Assembly (NCBI RefSeq): GCF_950295315.1
Contig: NW_026647346.1
Coordinates: 1-64,000, forward strand
Source: Erinaceus europaeus
Lineage: Eukaryota > Chordata > Mammalia > Eulipotyphla > Erinaceidae
Reading direction: 5' to 3'
Length of the DNA: 64,000 nucleotides
A program made the translations under genes and the position numbers. Positions 1 through 12,309 of the stretch are shown one piece after another. The notes under the pieces were generated by a model, which saw only the letters and a program-made list of their open reading frames with translations, ran no database searches and was not told the DNA's origin. The stretch's first letter is position 1. Every line of letters starts with the position of its first letter.

Positions 1-399
1 GTTGACAGAGGCCACCACAAGAGCATCTTGGTGGCTGTGGACCAGAGGGATGACTCTGACACCACCCTCCATGATGTGGAAAGCATCAGGCAGAGCTCCG
101 TGTTCAACCGTCTGCACAGTGCCCCCTCATGGCTGCCTCTGCTAGAGCTCACTGCCTCTGAGCTCAGTACTGAATACCTGATGGGCTATGGAGACAGGGC
201 CACCCACAAGCTGTCACTCTACAGCTATGCCCTGAGCCACCCCATCATCCCCGTGAATCTGGCAGTGGAGGACATCATGGACTGTGTCTATCTGCTACAC
301 CAGAAGGAGAAGGCCACCATCACTCAGTTCTCCTGCATCATGTCCGTGTTGTGCACCAGCAGCCACACAGAGCTTAACAAGGAAGACAGGGAGGAGTGA
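1..399 (+). CDS. Terminal coding exon of copy A (ARHGAP20-like family paralogue), 5' truncated by the window edge
   Basis: The window starts in frame inside this exon, which stays open for 132 codons to TGA at 397-399. It aligns without any indel to the last exon of copy B (36505-36903), and both end at the same stop after an acidic tail (NKEDREE here, NEEEREE in copy B). Shared blocks include TLHDVESI, SWLPLL, LTASEL, YLMGYGDRATHK and PIIPVNLAVEDI. I do not recognise this domain. The family link rests only on copy B, whose upstream exons encode an ARHGAP20-like PH domain. The rest of the copy A gene lies left of the window. Coding status is supported by frame conservation between paralogues. 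Function cannot be stated. Confidence 0.6.
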   Translation, partial: VDRGHHKSILVAVDQRDDSDTTLHDVESIRQSSVFNRLHSAPSWLPLLELTASELSTEYLMGYGDRATHKLSLYSYALSHPIIPVNLAVEDIMDCVYLLHQKEKATITQFSCIMSVLCTSSHTELNKEDREE

Positions 400-1650
400 G
401 GCCCTACATCCAAGTCCCCTGATCCTGCTAGAGGTAGGCACCTCCTTCCTGACTGATGCCAGTGGTACAAAGGTGACCAGGCTCCTGGACACACCTCATC
501 TACACCATGAGTCTGGGTGACCTTAGGCCATGTGAGATTAATTCGAGCAACTAGTCTGTGTGAGACAAAGGTTTCTGGCTGATTAAAACAGGACAAGAGA
601 ATCACATCCCAACAATGGCAGGACTTGACTCATTGTCCTGGTGACAGCACATTCTGGGTGGAGGCTGCAGAATCTTGCTGTGTTGAGAGGAAATGTTGAC
701 TAGGTTTTAATATATTTAACTCTTCTGATAATAATTCAATTTACCTAATTGCTAGCGATAGAAATTCAGATGGGAGGGAGAGACAGTGGGGAAGAAATTG
801 AGAGATACTTACAGCTTTGCTTTTCGGCTCCTGAAGCTTCCCCCCTGCAGGTGGGGATAGGGGCAAAAACCTAGGTCCTTGTTCACTGTGGCATGTGTGC
901 TCACCAGGTGGCCACCACTTAGCCCTTTCATATATTTATCTCCATGGAGAAATACTCTCTTTGGCTTAACTTATTTCTTCAGGAATCAAGAAGAAGCTAG
1001 TATATGACAATGTGATTTAACTAAGACAGCTCTCTGTTTTTCATTTCAGGCATGACAGTAAGACAGACTGCTAATTCCAATCCGGGAGAGTGACGCCTCC
1101 AGAAAGGCTCAGAGATGGAACATCTCAGGTCTCTCCAAATGGGATTCAGAGAGCCCCCTACCTACAACCTACTCAGCTGATAATGGCTCAGGGCTCCCCT
1201 GGAAAATCTACAATCAGTGAGGCCACCTGGGTGTCTGCTGAAATGCCTACAGACAGCTTCCCCTTTCTAGAACTGACCCTTTCTTTTCCCTGTTACTTTA
1301 TGATATCCAACTGAGAACAATTATTTTCTTAATCCTTTGCAGGATTTTGAGTTAGTTCTCAGTCCTGCCATCTATGTGTAAACTTCCTGGTGGAAGACAT
1401 GAAGCCCTCTGACTAAGGCAGTTCTTTTAAACTTTTTGTCTAGTGGGGTCACAATGAAAAATGTCAACATCTCACATCCAGCTCATTTCATTTGAGGCAT
1501 CTTCCTTGATCCCTTCTTACATCCTGCTTTGAAGGTCTTTTCACAGAAATCTCTCTCTTATTCCTTTCACTGTATGTATGTAGTTATAGAGTCTTTTATT
1601 GTATTTTCTTGTTGATTGTATTACTATAATAAATATCACTCCCTGACTCT
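400..1650 (+). other. 3' untranslated/flanking region of copy A
   Basis: Downstream of the stop, 'ctagaggtaggc' (about 428-439) resembles a splice donor, and 'catttcag' followed by 'gcatgac' (about 1042-1056) resembles an acceptor. Both are conserved in copy B, so a spliced 3' UTR is possible. A poly(A) signal AATAAA is at 1628-1633. A minus-strand SINE (about 765-925) sits at the same place in both copies. Confidence 0.45.
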
Positions 1651-2479
1651 GTACCTTATATGGCCCCTCTCTTTGCTCAGGGCTCAGATGAAACCTTGGT
1701 GGGCTCCTCTGGGCAGCTCTGCATTAGCTGAGGTCCCATGTGTCTGCAGGCAGCTCATAGCTCAACTGGATCTATTTTCTGTGTGTTGCCTGTTCCCCAA
1801 ATCTCCACAGGGTGGCACCTAGCTTCTTCAGTGCCAGAAGAAGGGCTCCCATACCATAGCCAGACAGCCACTGAGGTCTCTGCCTGCTTCCCATTTGTCC
1901 ATGTTCCATGGGCCAGAGCAAGGACATGGCTGAGTCTACAGTCAGCCCAGGAGGAGACAGTAGCAGAGACTAAAGATGGCGCACTTTGGGCTTCTGGATG
2001 GCTGTTACTGTGATCAGCACATTTCACTGCAAAGTTCAAGGTGACACCTCTACTGCCATAGGCCCTCAGCTACTAGCCTTTTAAAGACTCCTTAGCCCAG
2101 CACTTCCCAGATAGTCACCAATTGTGGGGACAAATGGTCATGGAATAGCCACTCATTATGCTGACACTGGCATCTGTACACCACATGTAGATCAGAAGGT
2201 CACAGGTCAAAACTGGCATCCTGGGGAAACGAAGGTCACTGTTCAACCTGACTGCCCTTTCTCTTTTTAGGAAAACTTAGTACTAACTGCCTACTAAGAA
2301 CTTTAGAAAATATAACACCCAACATTCTTTCAAGAGAAGTGACATTTTTAAACAAGCAAGTACGCATTTCCAAAATAAAAAGCACACATTTTCTAAAATA
2401 TCAGAGTATGCTTTTGTCAAAATTTAAAAAATGAAAGCCTGTGTACACTAGGACCATACCCGATAATTATAAAAGTTTA

Positions 2480-3030
2480 AGGTCAGGAGTTGGGCAGTAG
2501 CACAGCTGGTAAAGCACAGGTGGCACAAAGCAGAAGGACCGGGGTAAGGATCCCAGTTAGACCTGCCAGCTCCCCACCTGCAGGGGAGTTGATTCACAAC
2601 TGGTGAAGCAGGTCTGCAGGTGTCTATCTTTCCCTTCACGTCTCTGTCTTCCCCTCCTCTCTCCATTTCTCTCTATCCTATCTGACAAGGTCAACAACAA
2701 CAATAACTATAAAAAAATAAAAAGTGCAATAATGGGAATAAATAAATTTTTAAAAGTTTAAACTCTCTGAAAGGAAAAAAAAGATAGAAACAGGGAGTTG
2801 GGCAATAGCGCAAGGGTTAAGGGCAAATGGCGTGAAATGCAAGGAGTGGCGTAAGGATCCCCAGCTACCCACATGCAGGGGAGTCACTTCACAGGTGGTG
2901 AAGCAAGTCTGCAGGTGTCTATCTATCTCTCCACCCCTGTTTTCCCCTCCTCTCTCCTTTTCTCTCTATTCTATCTAATAACAAAGACAACAATAATTAC
3001 AACAATGAAAACAGTAACTATTTTTCAATA
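2480..3030 (+). mobile_element. Two tRNA-derived SINEs in tandem (about 2483-2755 and 2792-3020)
   Basis: Each has the tRNA-like head ('gcagtagcacagctgg' or 'gcaatagcgcaagggttaag'), the core 'ccccacctgcaggggag', the CT-rich segment 'ctctccatttctctct' and an A-rich tail. Confidence 0.85.
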
Positions 3031-3110
3031 GTGACCCACTTTTTTAAGCTACTTATAAATACAATCAACATTATAGTTTCTTTTGCACCTCCCTAATAAC
3101 AAGTGTAATA

Positions 3111-3166
3111 TTTTTATGTATTTATTGACTACCTGTACTTTTTATGTATTTATTGACTACCTGTAC
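3111..3166. repeat. 28-bp unit tandemly duplicated
   Basis: Positions 3111-3138 and 3139-3166 are identical 28-mers containing 'tatttattgactacctg'. A related longer duplication follows: the segment around 'aggactctatcatcatta' at about 3270-3308 recurs at about 3366-3408. Confidence 0.9.
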
Positions 3167-3679
3167 TTTTTCTGTACCCTATTCATAATATTTGAAAAAC
3201 TCTAAAGGCCCATGTGTCGTTTCCTTTTTGATGTTTCATTGTTGTTGCTAATGCTATGGCTCCTGCTCATTAGCTATAGGACTCTATCATCATTATCAGC
3301 TGTCTTCATTTAATTTAATTTATTTTATTCATATATAATAAATATATCATTTATGTTATTACTATTATTAGCTACAGGACTCTAACATCATCATCAGCTG
3401 TCTTTATTTTATTTATTAATTTTGAATGTATGTAGAGACAAAGATGAAGAACTGAGGTGCGGAACTGTTCTACTATTTCTAAAACTTTCCGCCATCCCCA
3501 CCTAGCGAGTGGGGACTGGAGCTGGAACCCGGGTCACCAACATGGCAACTTAAGTGCTCTACTGGGTGACACACTAACTGCCCACTTTTCTCAATTTTTG
3601 AGAACTTCCCATAGTCTTGAATACTCAGATTGTCTCCAGGCATGTCACTCATCTAACTTCCTTATCTTCCACTGACCCT

Positions 3680-4345
3680 GCTGGGGAGCCAGCATAATGG
3701 TTCTGTATGTCAAAGGCCTCCATGCCTGAGGCTCTGAAGACCCAGGATCAATTTTCAGCTCCACCATAACCCAGAGCTGAGCAGTGCTCTGATCTTTCTC
3801 TTTTTGTATATCTCTCATTAAAATATAAAGAATTGGGAGTTTGCTGATAGTGCATCTGATTAAGTGTACTTGGTGCAAAGCACAAGGACAGGCATCAGGA
3901 TCCCAGTTACAGCCTCAGGCTCCCCACCTGCAGGGGCTTTGCTTCACAGGTGTGAAGCACATCTGCAGGTGTCTATCTTTCTCTCCCCCGTATTTCCCTC
4001 CTCTCTCCATTTCGCTCTGTTCTTTCCAACAACGGCTACAACAGTAATAACTACAGCAATAAAACAAGAGCAACAAAAGGGAATAAAGAAATATTAATAA
4101 AATATTTTAAAAATATATAAAGAATATATATATATATATTTTTAGGGTCCGGGCAGTGACACATCTGGTTGAGCCCACATGTTACAGTGTACATTGAACC
4201 AGGTTCAGGCCTCTGATCTCCGCCTGAGTTGGAGAAAGCTTCAAGAGTGGTGAAGCAGGGCTGCAGGTGCATATCTGTCTCTCGCCTTCTCCACCTCCCC
4301 CCCCTTCTAAATTTCTCTCTGCCCTTTCCAATAATAATAGTCTGT
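3680..4345 (+). mobile_element. Three SINEs (about 3685-3830, 3834-4110, 4146-4345)
   Basis: The first belongs to the short 'gcataatggttctg...gagctgagcagtgctctg' family. The second is the main ~250-bp family. The third is the 'cagtgacacatctggttgag' variant ending in 'tttccaataataata'. Confidence 0.8.
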
Positions 4346-4494
4346 TAAAAAACATATATATGTACTTTAATTTCTAATATTTAATTGTATGCTAGTCCCA
4401 AGACATATGCACAGCTATGTTTATATAGCTATATAGTTGGTAAGTCAAAATATGGAAGCAACCTAAAACAGACAACTAGATAACTATGTTAGAA

Positions 4495-5440
4495 TGGGGC
4501 ATGGCTGGTGATGCACACAGCTGACTGCTCTTACCATACACAGGGACCTGGGTTTGAGCCCCTACTCCCCACCAGCAGGAAGGATTTTTAATGAGTGGTG
4601 AAGTAGGTTTAAAAGTCACCCTCTCTCTTTTTTATTTTTTTCTTTAATCCCCCACCCCATGTAATTGCTGTGGCTCAGTGCCTATGCTACAAATCCACTG
4701 CTCCTGGAGGGTATTTTTTCCTTTTTTTGACCTTGTTTATCTTTGTTCTAGTTATTATTGATTTTTATTTCTGTCATTGTTGTTGGACAGGACAGAGAGA
4801 AATTGAGAGGAGGGGAAGACAGAGGGGGGAGAGAAAGATATGATTAGTGAGGTAATGAATAAATCAATTAACAGATTTTTCCTTTTTTTGCCTCCAGGGT
4901 TACTTATTGCTGGGGCTCAATAAGAATCCACTTTTCCTGGTGGCTTATTTTTTCATTTTATTGGATAATACAGAAATTGAGAGGTGGGAGTCGGGCGGTA
5001 GCACAGCGGGTTAAGCGCATATGGCTCCAAATGCAAGGACCGGCGAAAGGATCCCGGTTTGAGCCCCAGCTCCCCACCTGCAGGGGACTTGCTTCACAGG
5101 TGGTGAAGCAGGTCTGCAGGTGTCTATCTTTCTCTCCTCTTCTCTGTCTTTCCCTCCTCTCTCCATTTCTCTCTGTCCTATCCAACAATGGCATTGATAA
5201 TAACTACAACAATAAAACACCAAGGGCAACAAAAGGGAATAAATAAGTAAATATAAAAAAAATTTAAAAAAAGAAATTGAGAGGTGAGAGGAGGGAGAAC
5301 GAAGGACACACTAGCAGACCTGCTTCGACTCTTGTGAAGCGACCCCCCTGAAGGTGGGGAGTGGGGTTTGAAACTTGATCCTTGCATGGGTCCTTGTTCT
5401 GAGTACTATGTGTGCTTAACCAGGTACACTGCCAGCCCCT
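4495..5440 (-). mobile_element. SINE cluster with a nested insertion flanked by target-site duplications
   Basis: A plus-strand fragment (about 4497-4620) is followed by minus-strand SINEs (about 4630-4860 and 4885-5440). The second minus copy is interrupted by a plus-strand SINE at 4986-5271. That insert is flanked by identical 14-mers 'agaaattgagaggt' at 4972-4985 and 5272-5285, a clear target-site duplication that gives relative insertion order. Confidence 0.85.
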
Positions 5441-5454
5441 TCAATATACATATT

Positions 5455-5670
5455 TAAAAATATTTTATTATCTTTATATATTTATTGATGGGATAGACAG
5501 CCTAAAATTGAGAAGGAATGGGGGTGATATGGAGGGAGACACCAGCAGCACAGCTTCACCACTCATGAAGCTTTCCCCCCTGCAGGTGGGGAACAGGGGC
5601 TTCAACCTGAGTCCTTTAGCACTGTAACATGTGCTCTCAACTAGGTGAGCCACCCAGCCTCTCCCTCAAA
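5455..5670 (-). mobile_element. Minus-strand SINE
   Basis: Reverse-complement head and core: 'cccccctgcaggtgggg' and 'tcaactaggtgagccacc'. It begins with an A/T-rich tail at 5455. Confidence 0.8.
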
Positions 5671-5679
5671 ATATTTTTT

Positions 5680-7090
5680 TCAAGACAGCACTTCTTGGTG
5701 AAAAAAATAGGAGACTTCACCTCTTTGGCTAACAACACCATCAAGTGTGGTTAGAGGTGCAGAGGAGCAGGTCTGAGTTTTGTTTTTTTTCCCTGAGAAC
5801 ATGTAGCTGAAAACATGGAAAATGGGATGAAAAAGACACTGGTAACAGGTGAGTTTGGGACAGGGGTATTGATGCCTTTACATTGTGCAATGCCTGGTTT
5901 CTATTTTCATTATTTTAATTATTTTACCTAAAACAAATTACACTGAGATGACAAAACAAATAGAAAGATCCAGCAACTATATTGTTCCCCAGATGTACAA
6001 ATAAGTATATTCTTTAGTGTATTAAAGAAAACTTTTAGCAAGGCAGTTCTGATTTTTGTGCCATATTAAGGGCTGGTCAGAATGGATGAAATGTGTGAAG
6101 ACAATTAAGCTTAATACTAAACAGCTGCTATTGAGAGAGTTTTGAACTGCTATTTTAAATCCAACCATCCCAACTTAAATATTTTGACACTCACCCATCA
6201 ATGTGTCTGGGGTCTCATTTTCCTTAGAAGTCAGACACATCTGATGCTGTGCAGGAACCTTGAATAATATTTTTTTTAAAAACTGGGGTTACAACCCACC
6301 TTTCACAGGATCTACTTGAAGAAAACTTGTCTTTAGCTTCCCAAAGGTTCACAAAAAATGAAGCAAGTAAAAAATGTAAATTCTCTTAGCTCCATAGAAT
6401 TGACTACAGTTTGAGAGTAAACTTTGTTGATTTCAGTAACTCTTGGACTGAGTGCATAAGAACACTATATGCTTGAAACACTATTGTCAACACTGTATTT
6501 CTTCTTGCACAGTGACTGTTTCCTTGTAAATGATAGATATATATTCTAGCAAACTCAGCACTTTGTAAATCAACTTTAAATACAGATCATAGTTTCAAAT
6601 ACTCCCTTGCAAGGAAATATATTTTATCCACATAGCAGTTAAAGTGCTCCTTAATGTAGGGGGGAGGAGGGAAACACCTTGAAAGTGTGAGCAACTTTCA
6701 AGAGTAGAGACCAACTCTCAAATGATCAAAAATCCATGTTAACTAGGAAAAATGCAGAGGTAGCAATTACTAGGAAGAGGGTCCCAGGACAGGCTGGGAG
6801 TAGGGATGAGAACATCTCCTGAGACGGAGAGAGTGCCAGATTAGGTGATCATTCCAGCCAGATAGGTTCTGTATATGCTGGGACGCTGTCTCTCTGTCTC
6901 TCATTCCCTGCCTTTGCCTCTATCTCTGTCTCCATATATATAAAACCGGGCATGTCATGAAAAATATTTTAAAAGAGAAATATAACTCTGAACATGATCT
7001 AAAGAAATGCTTCCTGAAAAGTCCGATCAAAGTATTATTCTGAGTCTATATGAGAAATAGTCTCATTATTAGTAAGGTACACCAAAGTCA
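5680..7090. other. AT-rich non-coding stretch, no gene seen
   Basis: No ORF with plausible codon use and no splice-bounded reading frame was noticed. A degraded short SINE-like segment may lie at about 6800-6950. The rest looks like old unique DNA. Confidence 0.6.
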
Positions 7091-7105
7091 TTAAAGGCAA
7101 ATACC

Positions 7106-8425
7106 GGGGGCTAGGCCGTACACAGCGGGAGAAGCACACATGGCTAAAAGCACTAGGATGGGCATAAAGATCCCAGTTTGAGCCCCCACTTCCTTATGTG
7201 TGTGGGGGAGGTCGCTTCACTAGCAGTGAAGTAGGTCTACAGGTGTCTGTCTTTCTCTCCCCCTCTGTCTTCCTGTCCTCTCTCAGTTTCTCTCTGTCCT
7301 GTCCAACAACAGGTATAGCAACAACAACAACAACAAGGGCAATGAAATGGTAAAAATAGCCTCCAGGAGCAGTGGATTCCTAGTGCTGCCACCAAGCCCA
7401 ATGATAACTACGGAGGTAAAAAAAAAAAAAAGACTAAAACTCATAGGGTATACATGACCTTCAGAGACAAGCACATACTCAGTGCATATAGAAAGCGAAA
7501 AAAGGAGACTTGGGTGGTAGTGCAGCTGATTATGCGCCCATGGCTCAAAGTGCAAGGATGGGGGTAATGATCCAGGTTGGAGCCCCTGGCTTCCCACCTG
7601 TAGGGGAGTTGCTTCACAAGCAGTGAAGCAGGTCTGTAGGTGTCTATGTTTCTCTCCCCTCTCTGTCTTCCCTTCCTCTCCTCATTTCTTTCTTTTTTTT
7701 TTTCCTCCATGGTTATTGCTGTGCTCGGTGCCTGCACCATGAATCCACTGCTCCTGGAGGCCATTTTTCCCCCTAGTTTTTGCAGCCTCATTGCGGTTAT
7801 TATTGCCATTGTTGACATTGCTTTGTTCTTGGATAGGACAGAGAGAAATGGAGAGAGAAGGGGAAGACAGAGAGAGGGGGAGAGAAAGATAGACACCTGC
7901 AGACCTACAACACCGCCTGTGAAGCGACTCCTCTGCAGGTGGGGGGCCGGGGGCTCGAACCAGGATCCTTACGCCAGTCCCTACGCTTTGCGCCACGTGC
8001 GCTTAACCCACTGCGCCACCGCCCGACCCCCTACTCTCCTCATTTCTGTCTGTCCTATCCAACAATGATGACATCAGTAACAACAACAACTACAACAGGG
8101 GATTTGGTTGGTAGTGCAGCAGGTTAAGCACAAGTGCGCAAGCAGAAGGATCACCATGTGGATCCCGGTTTCAGCCCCTGGCTCCCCACCTGCAGGGGCG
8201 TCGCTTCACAGGCAGTGAAGCAGGTCTGCAGGTGTCTATCTTTCTCTCCCCCCCTCTGTCTTCCCCTCCTCTCTCCATTTCTCTCTGTCCCACCCAACAA
8301 AACAACAATAACAACAACAACAACAACAACAAAAACCAAAGGGCAACAAAACCGAATAAATATTTAAAAATAAAATAATAACAACAATAAAACAAGGGCA
8401 ACAAAAGGGAATAAATAATTTTTTT
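7106..8425 (+). mobile_element. SINE cluster including a nested minus-strand SINE with a 14-bp target-site duplication
   Basis: Plus-strand SINEs begin at about 7107, 7505 and 8108. The copy at 7505 is interrupted by a minus-strand element at 7690-8033. Identical 14-mers 'ctctcctcatttct' at 7676-7689 and 8034-8047 flank the insert. The insert is complete, running from the 'tttttttttcctccatgg' side to the tRNA-like head 'ttaacccactgcgccacc'. Confidence 0.9.
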
Positions 8426-8445
8426 TAAAAAGCGGGGAAAAAGGG

Positions 8446-9027
8446 AACTGAGCAGTAGCTCAGCCAGTCAAGGCAAGTGGGGCAAAAATGCAAGGCCTTC
8501 TGAAGGATCACAGTTCGAGCCCCCAGCTCCCTCCTTGTAGGGGAGTTGCTTCACAGGCAGTGAGGCAGATCTACAGTTGTCTTTCTCTCCCTGTCTGTCT
8601 TCCCCTCTTTTCTCAATTTTTCTCTGTCCTGTCTAACAAGGATGACATCAATACTAATAAATACAACAACAATAAAAAGGGCAAAAAAAGAGAATATATA
8701 AAAAATAATATAAAAGAAAGGCAAAACAAACACTGAAATGCCCAGCAGCATATGGCTAGCAGGCATCTCTAGGTGACACTGACAGTCACTCCAGTGAAGA
8801 TGTTGTAACTAGGGCGACACAGGGGCCTTGCTGCCGCCCTGTGGTACACTGTGGGCTCCCCGGCCCCTAAGTACTGCACAGATGGGGGGCACTGAGCTGT
8901 GCCCAGAGCCAGCATGGATGGGCCCCGCAGTATCACCAGGACCACATGCATCTGCATGAACTGGGACCACTGCCAGGTGGCTTCTTTGCACCATGTATGC
9001 TTAACCTGTTGTGCTACCACCAGGCCC
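8446..9027. mobile_element. Plus-strand SINE (8446-8720) and degraded minus-strand SINE end (about 8960-9027)
   Basis: The first has head 'gagcagtagctcagccag' and tail '(aac/ata)n'. The second keeps only the tRNA-like end 'tgcttaacctgttgtgctac'. Positions 8760-8960 between them are moderately GC-rich and unassigned. Confidence 0.65.
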
Positions 9028-10175
9028 CGAAATTTGATTCCTTAATAAATCAAAGATACAGTAAGCACATTCAGTAATATTACCTTAATATCTTGGACTT
9101 CATATCCTACCCTGTGGTCAGTGACTCTATTCTGGGTAAAATTGTAGGTCCAAATTCTTTCTGACTGGGCTCCTGTTCCAACCTGTGCAGAGATAGAAAG
9201 GAATTCACATTTTAACACAATCACTATCTTTACTACAATGGAAAAGGCACTTGTAAATTTTCTTCTAAGGATTTCTATTTCTGAAGGTCAGACACATACA
9301 ATTGACAAGAGCAAGAGTAGAAGGAACTTAGTTGTTTAAGACTCTTGTTATCTCAGGTTTACTTATGGAGTAAGAGTGTTTCTTTTTCTTTTGCCTCCTG
9401 CACTACAAATCCACTGCTCCTGGAGGCCATCCCTCCCCCCGCCCTTTGTTGTTCTTTTTGTTTATCATTGTTGCTGGATAGGACAGAGAAATTAAGGGTG
9501 GGGGGGAGACAAGGAGTAGGAGAGAAATACAGACACCTGCAGACCTGCTTCACATCTTGTGGAGTTACATCCCTGCAGGTGGGGAGCTCAAACCAGGATC
9601 CCAACCCCTAACCTTAAGCTTTGTGCCATGGGTGCTTAACCGCTGCACTACCACCCAGCCCCCAAGAGTGTTTCTTCAGTAGTTCCAGTTCCAATCAAAG
9701 CCAAATTATGAGTGGTCTGGGAGAAGGAGGCAGAGTGGATAAAGTACAGGATTCTCAGGCATGAGGTCCCAAGTTCAATCCCCAGTGCCACATATACCAG
9801 AGTAATGTGCAGATTCTCCCTGCTCCTCTCTCTCTCTCATTAATGAATAAATAAGATCTTTAGAACAAAAGAAAAATATCTCTGAAGATGGGTAGGTTGC
9901 ACCATGGAAGAAATTAGAGTTTCTAAATTGTAGGTCCAGAGTCCAATCCCAAGCACTGCATATGCTAGAGTGCTGCTTCTGTGCCCCTCTACCCCTTTCT
10001 TTAGTTCATGAAAATAAAAATAATTAAAAAGCTATATTTTACCCACATCAGTCCAATCTCCAGCAAGTTTACTAATGTGTTAACTCAAACTTCTTTCTCA
10101 AGCTGTTTCTATTCAGGATTTGTATCATAACTCTCTAAAGAGAAAATTGGTTTAAAGGTCATTTTTATGAAATTT
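9028..10175. repeat. Segmental duplication, copy 1 (partner 20571-21735)
   Basis: The block begins 'aatttgattccttaataaat' and ends near 'gtcatttttatgaaatt'. It contains an MTRF1L-like exon (9084-9182, -), a minus-strand SINE (about 9380-9662) and two short SINEs (about 9715-9870 and 9890-10030). All four are present in the same order in the partner, so the SINE insertions predate the duplication. Confidence 0.92.
9084..9182 (-). CDS. MTRF1L: MTRF1L-like exon 2 of the fragment (99 nt, 33 codons)
   Basis: Minus-strand acceptor 'tctctgcacag' precedes 'gttggaacag', and the donor is 'attaag|gtaata'. The 33 codons are open and include [17 protein letters not shown], close to the family motif ERIRTYNF.Q.RV.DHR. 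Phase 0 on both sides fits the upstream exon. Confidence 0.7.
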
Positions 10176-10540
10176 ATTATGGAAATTAAGATACTTTCAA
10201 GTTGTAAAATAAAACATATTATTACATAGATTTATTACGACTCCCTGTGGGTTCAGAAATAAATAGCTCTACCAAGACCATACTGCAAAGCGCAAGGACA
10301 GGCAGAAGGATCCTGGTTCTGGCCCCCAGCTCCCCACCTGCAGGAAAGGTACTTCACAAGCAGTGAAGCAGGTCTGCAGGTATCTGTCTTTCTCTCCCCC
10401 TCTGTCTTCCCCTCCTCTCTCCATTCCTATCTGTCCTATCCAACAACAACATCAATAACTACAACAATGTTAAACAAGGGCAACAAAAAAGGGAAAATAA
10501 ATTAATTCATTAAAAAAACCATACTCTAATATTTTCTACT
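10175..10540 (+). mobile_element. 5'-truncated SINE (about 10270-10520)
   Basis: The element starts inside the tRNA-related region ('aaagcgcaaggacaggcaga') and keeps the core and the '(caa)n' tail. The flanking sequence is AT-rich. Confidence 0.75.
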
Positions 10541-10779
10541 TATAGAGTCTAAGGTCAAGGGGTAAGAAAGGGGTTTTCCCCCACTACATTTTTCGATATT
10601 TCCTAGATTTTGAATTACATATGTATGTAGTTTTATTCAAATGTGTAAGTTCTACTAAAGTGTATGTATCATTTAAATAAGCAAAGTATGTATACTCTTG
10701 TTCTCTTCAGATTGTATAAATATTTTGCCTCTTAAGTAAGCAAAGTATCATAATATTTTAAATTATAAAAAAATAAAGG

Positions 10780-10940
10780 CTGCCACTGTCTGGGAGGTTG
10801 TCCAGTGGATAAAGCTTTGGAGTTCTTAGGTGTGAGGTCTCAAGTTTGGTCTCCGGCATCAGATGTGTCAGAATGATGCTGTCTCCTTCTTCCTCTCCCC
10901 TATTTCTCTCATTAATAAATAAATCTTTAGAAACAAAAGT
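10780..10940 (+). mobile_element. Short-family SINE
   Basis: It has the 'gtccagtggataaagctttgg...tgtcagaatgatgctgtctcc...ctcattaataaataaatc' structure shared with 9715, 12628, 14088 and 21275. Confidence 0.75.
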
Positions 10941-11399
10941 AAAACCTGAATGGGGTTGAAAGAGAATGTGGAAGCCCAAAATACCCATATTTTTTAGTTA
11001 TTTGTAATAAACCTTGTAGCATTTTAGGAAAAGTGGGTTGCATAACAGTAAGCATTATAGTAACTGTCACTAGTCACTTTGATTTAGATATCTTAGTTTT
11101 TCCTACTTTTGTCCTTTCCACTTTCCCTACCCTTGTTTTAGCCTGCAGTAGTGTAAGTGACAGTGCAAATGATATATTAATCCCTTGCCTGCGATGGTCT
11201 CAGATTGCAGAGGAGCATCAGTAGGTAGACTTGAAGCTAGGAATTCACATTTCCCAAGCATTACTTCTTAGCAAACCCCTTCTGGCACAGACACAGAGAG
11301 CCTAAACATTCAAGTTATTTCTTATTCTCAATGGAGTATATTTTCTATATGTCCTGAGATATTTTTACTTGGTCAAGAATAATGAAATAACATTTTTAA

Positions 11400-12150
11400 T
11401 ATAAAGTAACCTTTAAAAAGTCTTTTTTCTTTTTGTTTGGTAAGACAGAAAGAAATAGAGATGGAAAGGGGAGATAGAGTGGAAAAAGAAAGTGAGACAC
11501 ATTAAGATAGTGTTTCACTGCTTGTGAAGCTTCTGCCTGCAAGTGGGGATCAAGGGCTTGAACATTGGTCCTCTCACAGTATACATGTGCACTCACAAAA
11601 TGACCTTTAAAAAAAGATGAATATATCGATGTATTTTAGTACAACAGTTTTATACTATATAATTCTACTATTGCCAACAGACGTTTTCTCCTTTTAAATT
11701 TAAAATGAAAAAAATGGGGTCCGGGAGGTGATGTAACCAGTGGAGTGAACATGTTACAATTCACAAGGACTAAGGTTCAAGCCCAAGATACAACCAGCTG
11801 AGGAGAAGCTTCACAAGTGGTAAGGCAGCGCTGCAGGTGTCTCTCTGTGTCTCCCCCTCTACATCTTCTGTTCCCTCTCAATTTCTATCCAGGAAATAAT
11901 AAATGAGTAAAATATACAGGGGGCCAGCAGTGGTGCATCTGTTTTAGCACAGAAATTTCAGTGCATAAGGAATCGTGTTCAAGTCCCTGGTCCCCAGCTG
12001 CAGGGGGTAGGGGAAGCTTCACAAGTGGTAAAGCAAGACTGCAGGTGTTTCTCTGTCTCTCTCCTTTTCTAACTCCTCCTCTCCTCCCAATTTCTCTGTC
12101 TCGGTCCAATAATAAATAAATATATTAATATATATAAAAGAAAATTGACT
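11400..12150. mobile_element. SINE cluster: minus (11418-11595), plus (11716-11910), plus (11928-12140)
   Basis: The minus copy is degraded. The two plus copies belong to the 'gtgatgtaaccagtggag'/'agcagtggtgcatctg' family ending in 'caataataaataaata'. Confidence 0.75.
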
Positions 12151-12309
12151 TTAAAAATTAAAAAAAATGAAATAGAAAAAGTGGGAGAAAGAGCATGTGA
12201 GAAACATCACAGTACCTGCCATCATGCCTGGTGCTCCCATGTTGTGTTAGGGCTCAACACCAAGTCTGCAAGCATGGTGATATGATGTGCACTCTACTGG
12301 GGGAGCAAG

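Larger units (their letters stand above)
1..2270 (+). repeat. Segmental duplication block, copy 1 (partner 36505-38768)
   Basis: The whole stretch from the terminal exon to about 2270 is collinear with 36505 to about 38768, with scattered substitutions and small indels. Shared landmarks are the exon, the SINE, the segment around 'gagaatcacatcccaacaatgg', the AATAAA signal and a final block around 'aaaactggcatcctggg'. The duplicate continues left of the window. Confidence 0.9.

Noticed and set aside
2485..2600. tRNA-like A and B boxes considered as a tRNA gene
   Set aside because: The tRNA-like head is fused to a SINE body, recurs dozens of times and lacks a foldable acceptor stem.
4958..5246. 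Many 60-110-codon frames on both strands ending in motifs such as CRCLSFSPPLCLPLLSPF or DRTERNGERRGRQ
   Set aside because: The same peptides recur at every SINE copy. They are translations of the repeat core and CT-rich segment, not genes.
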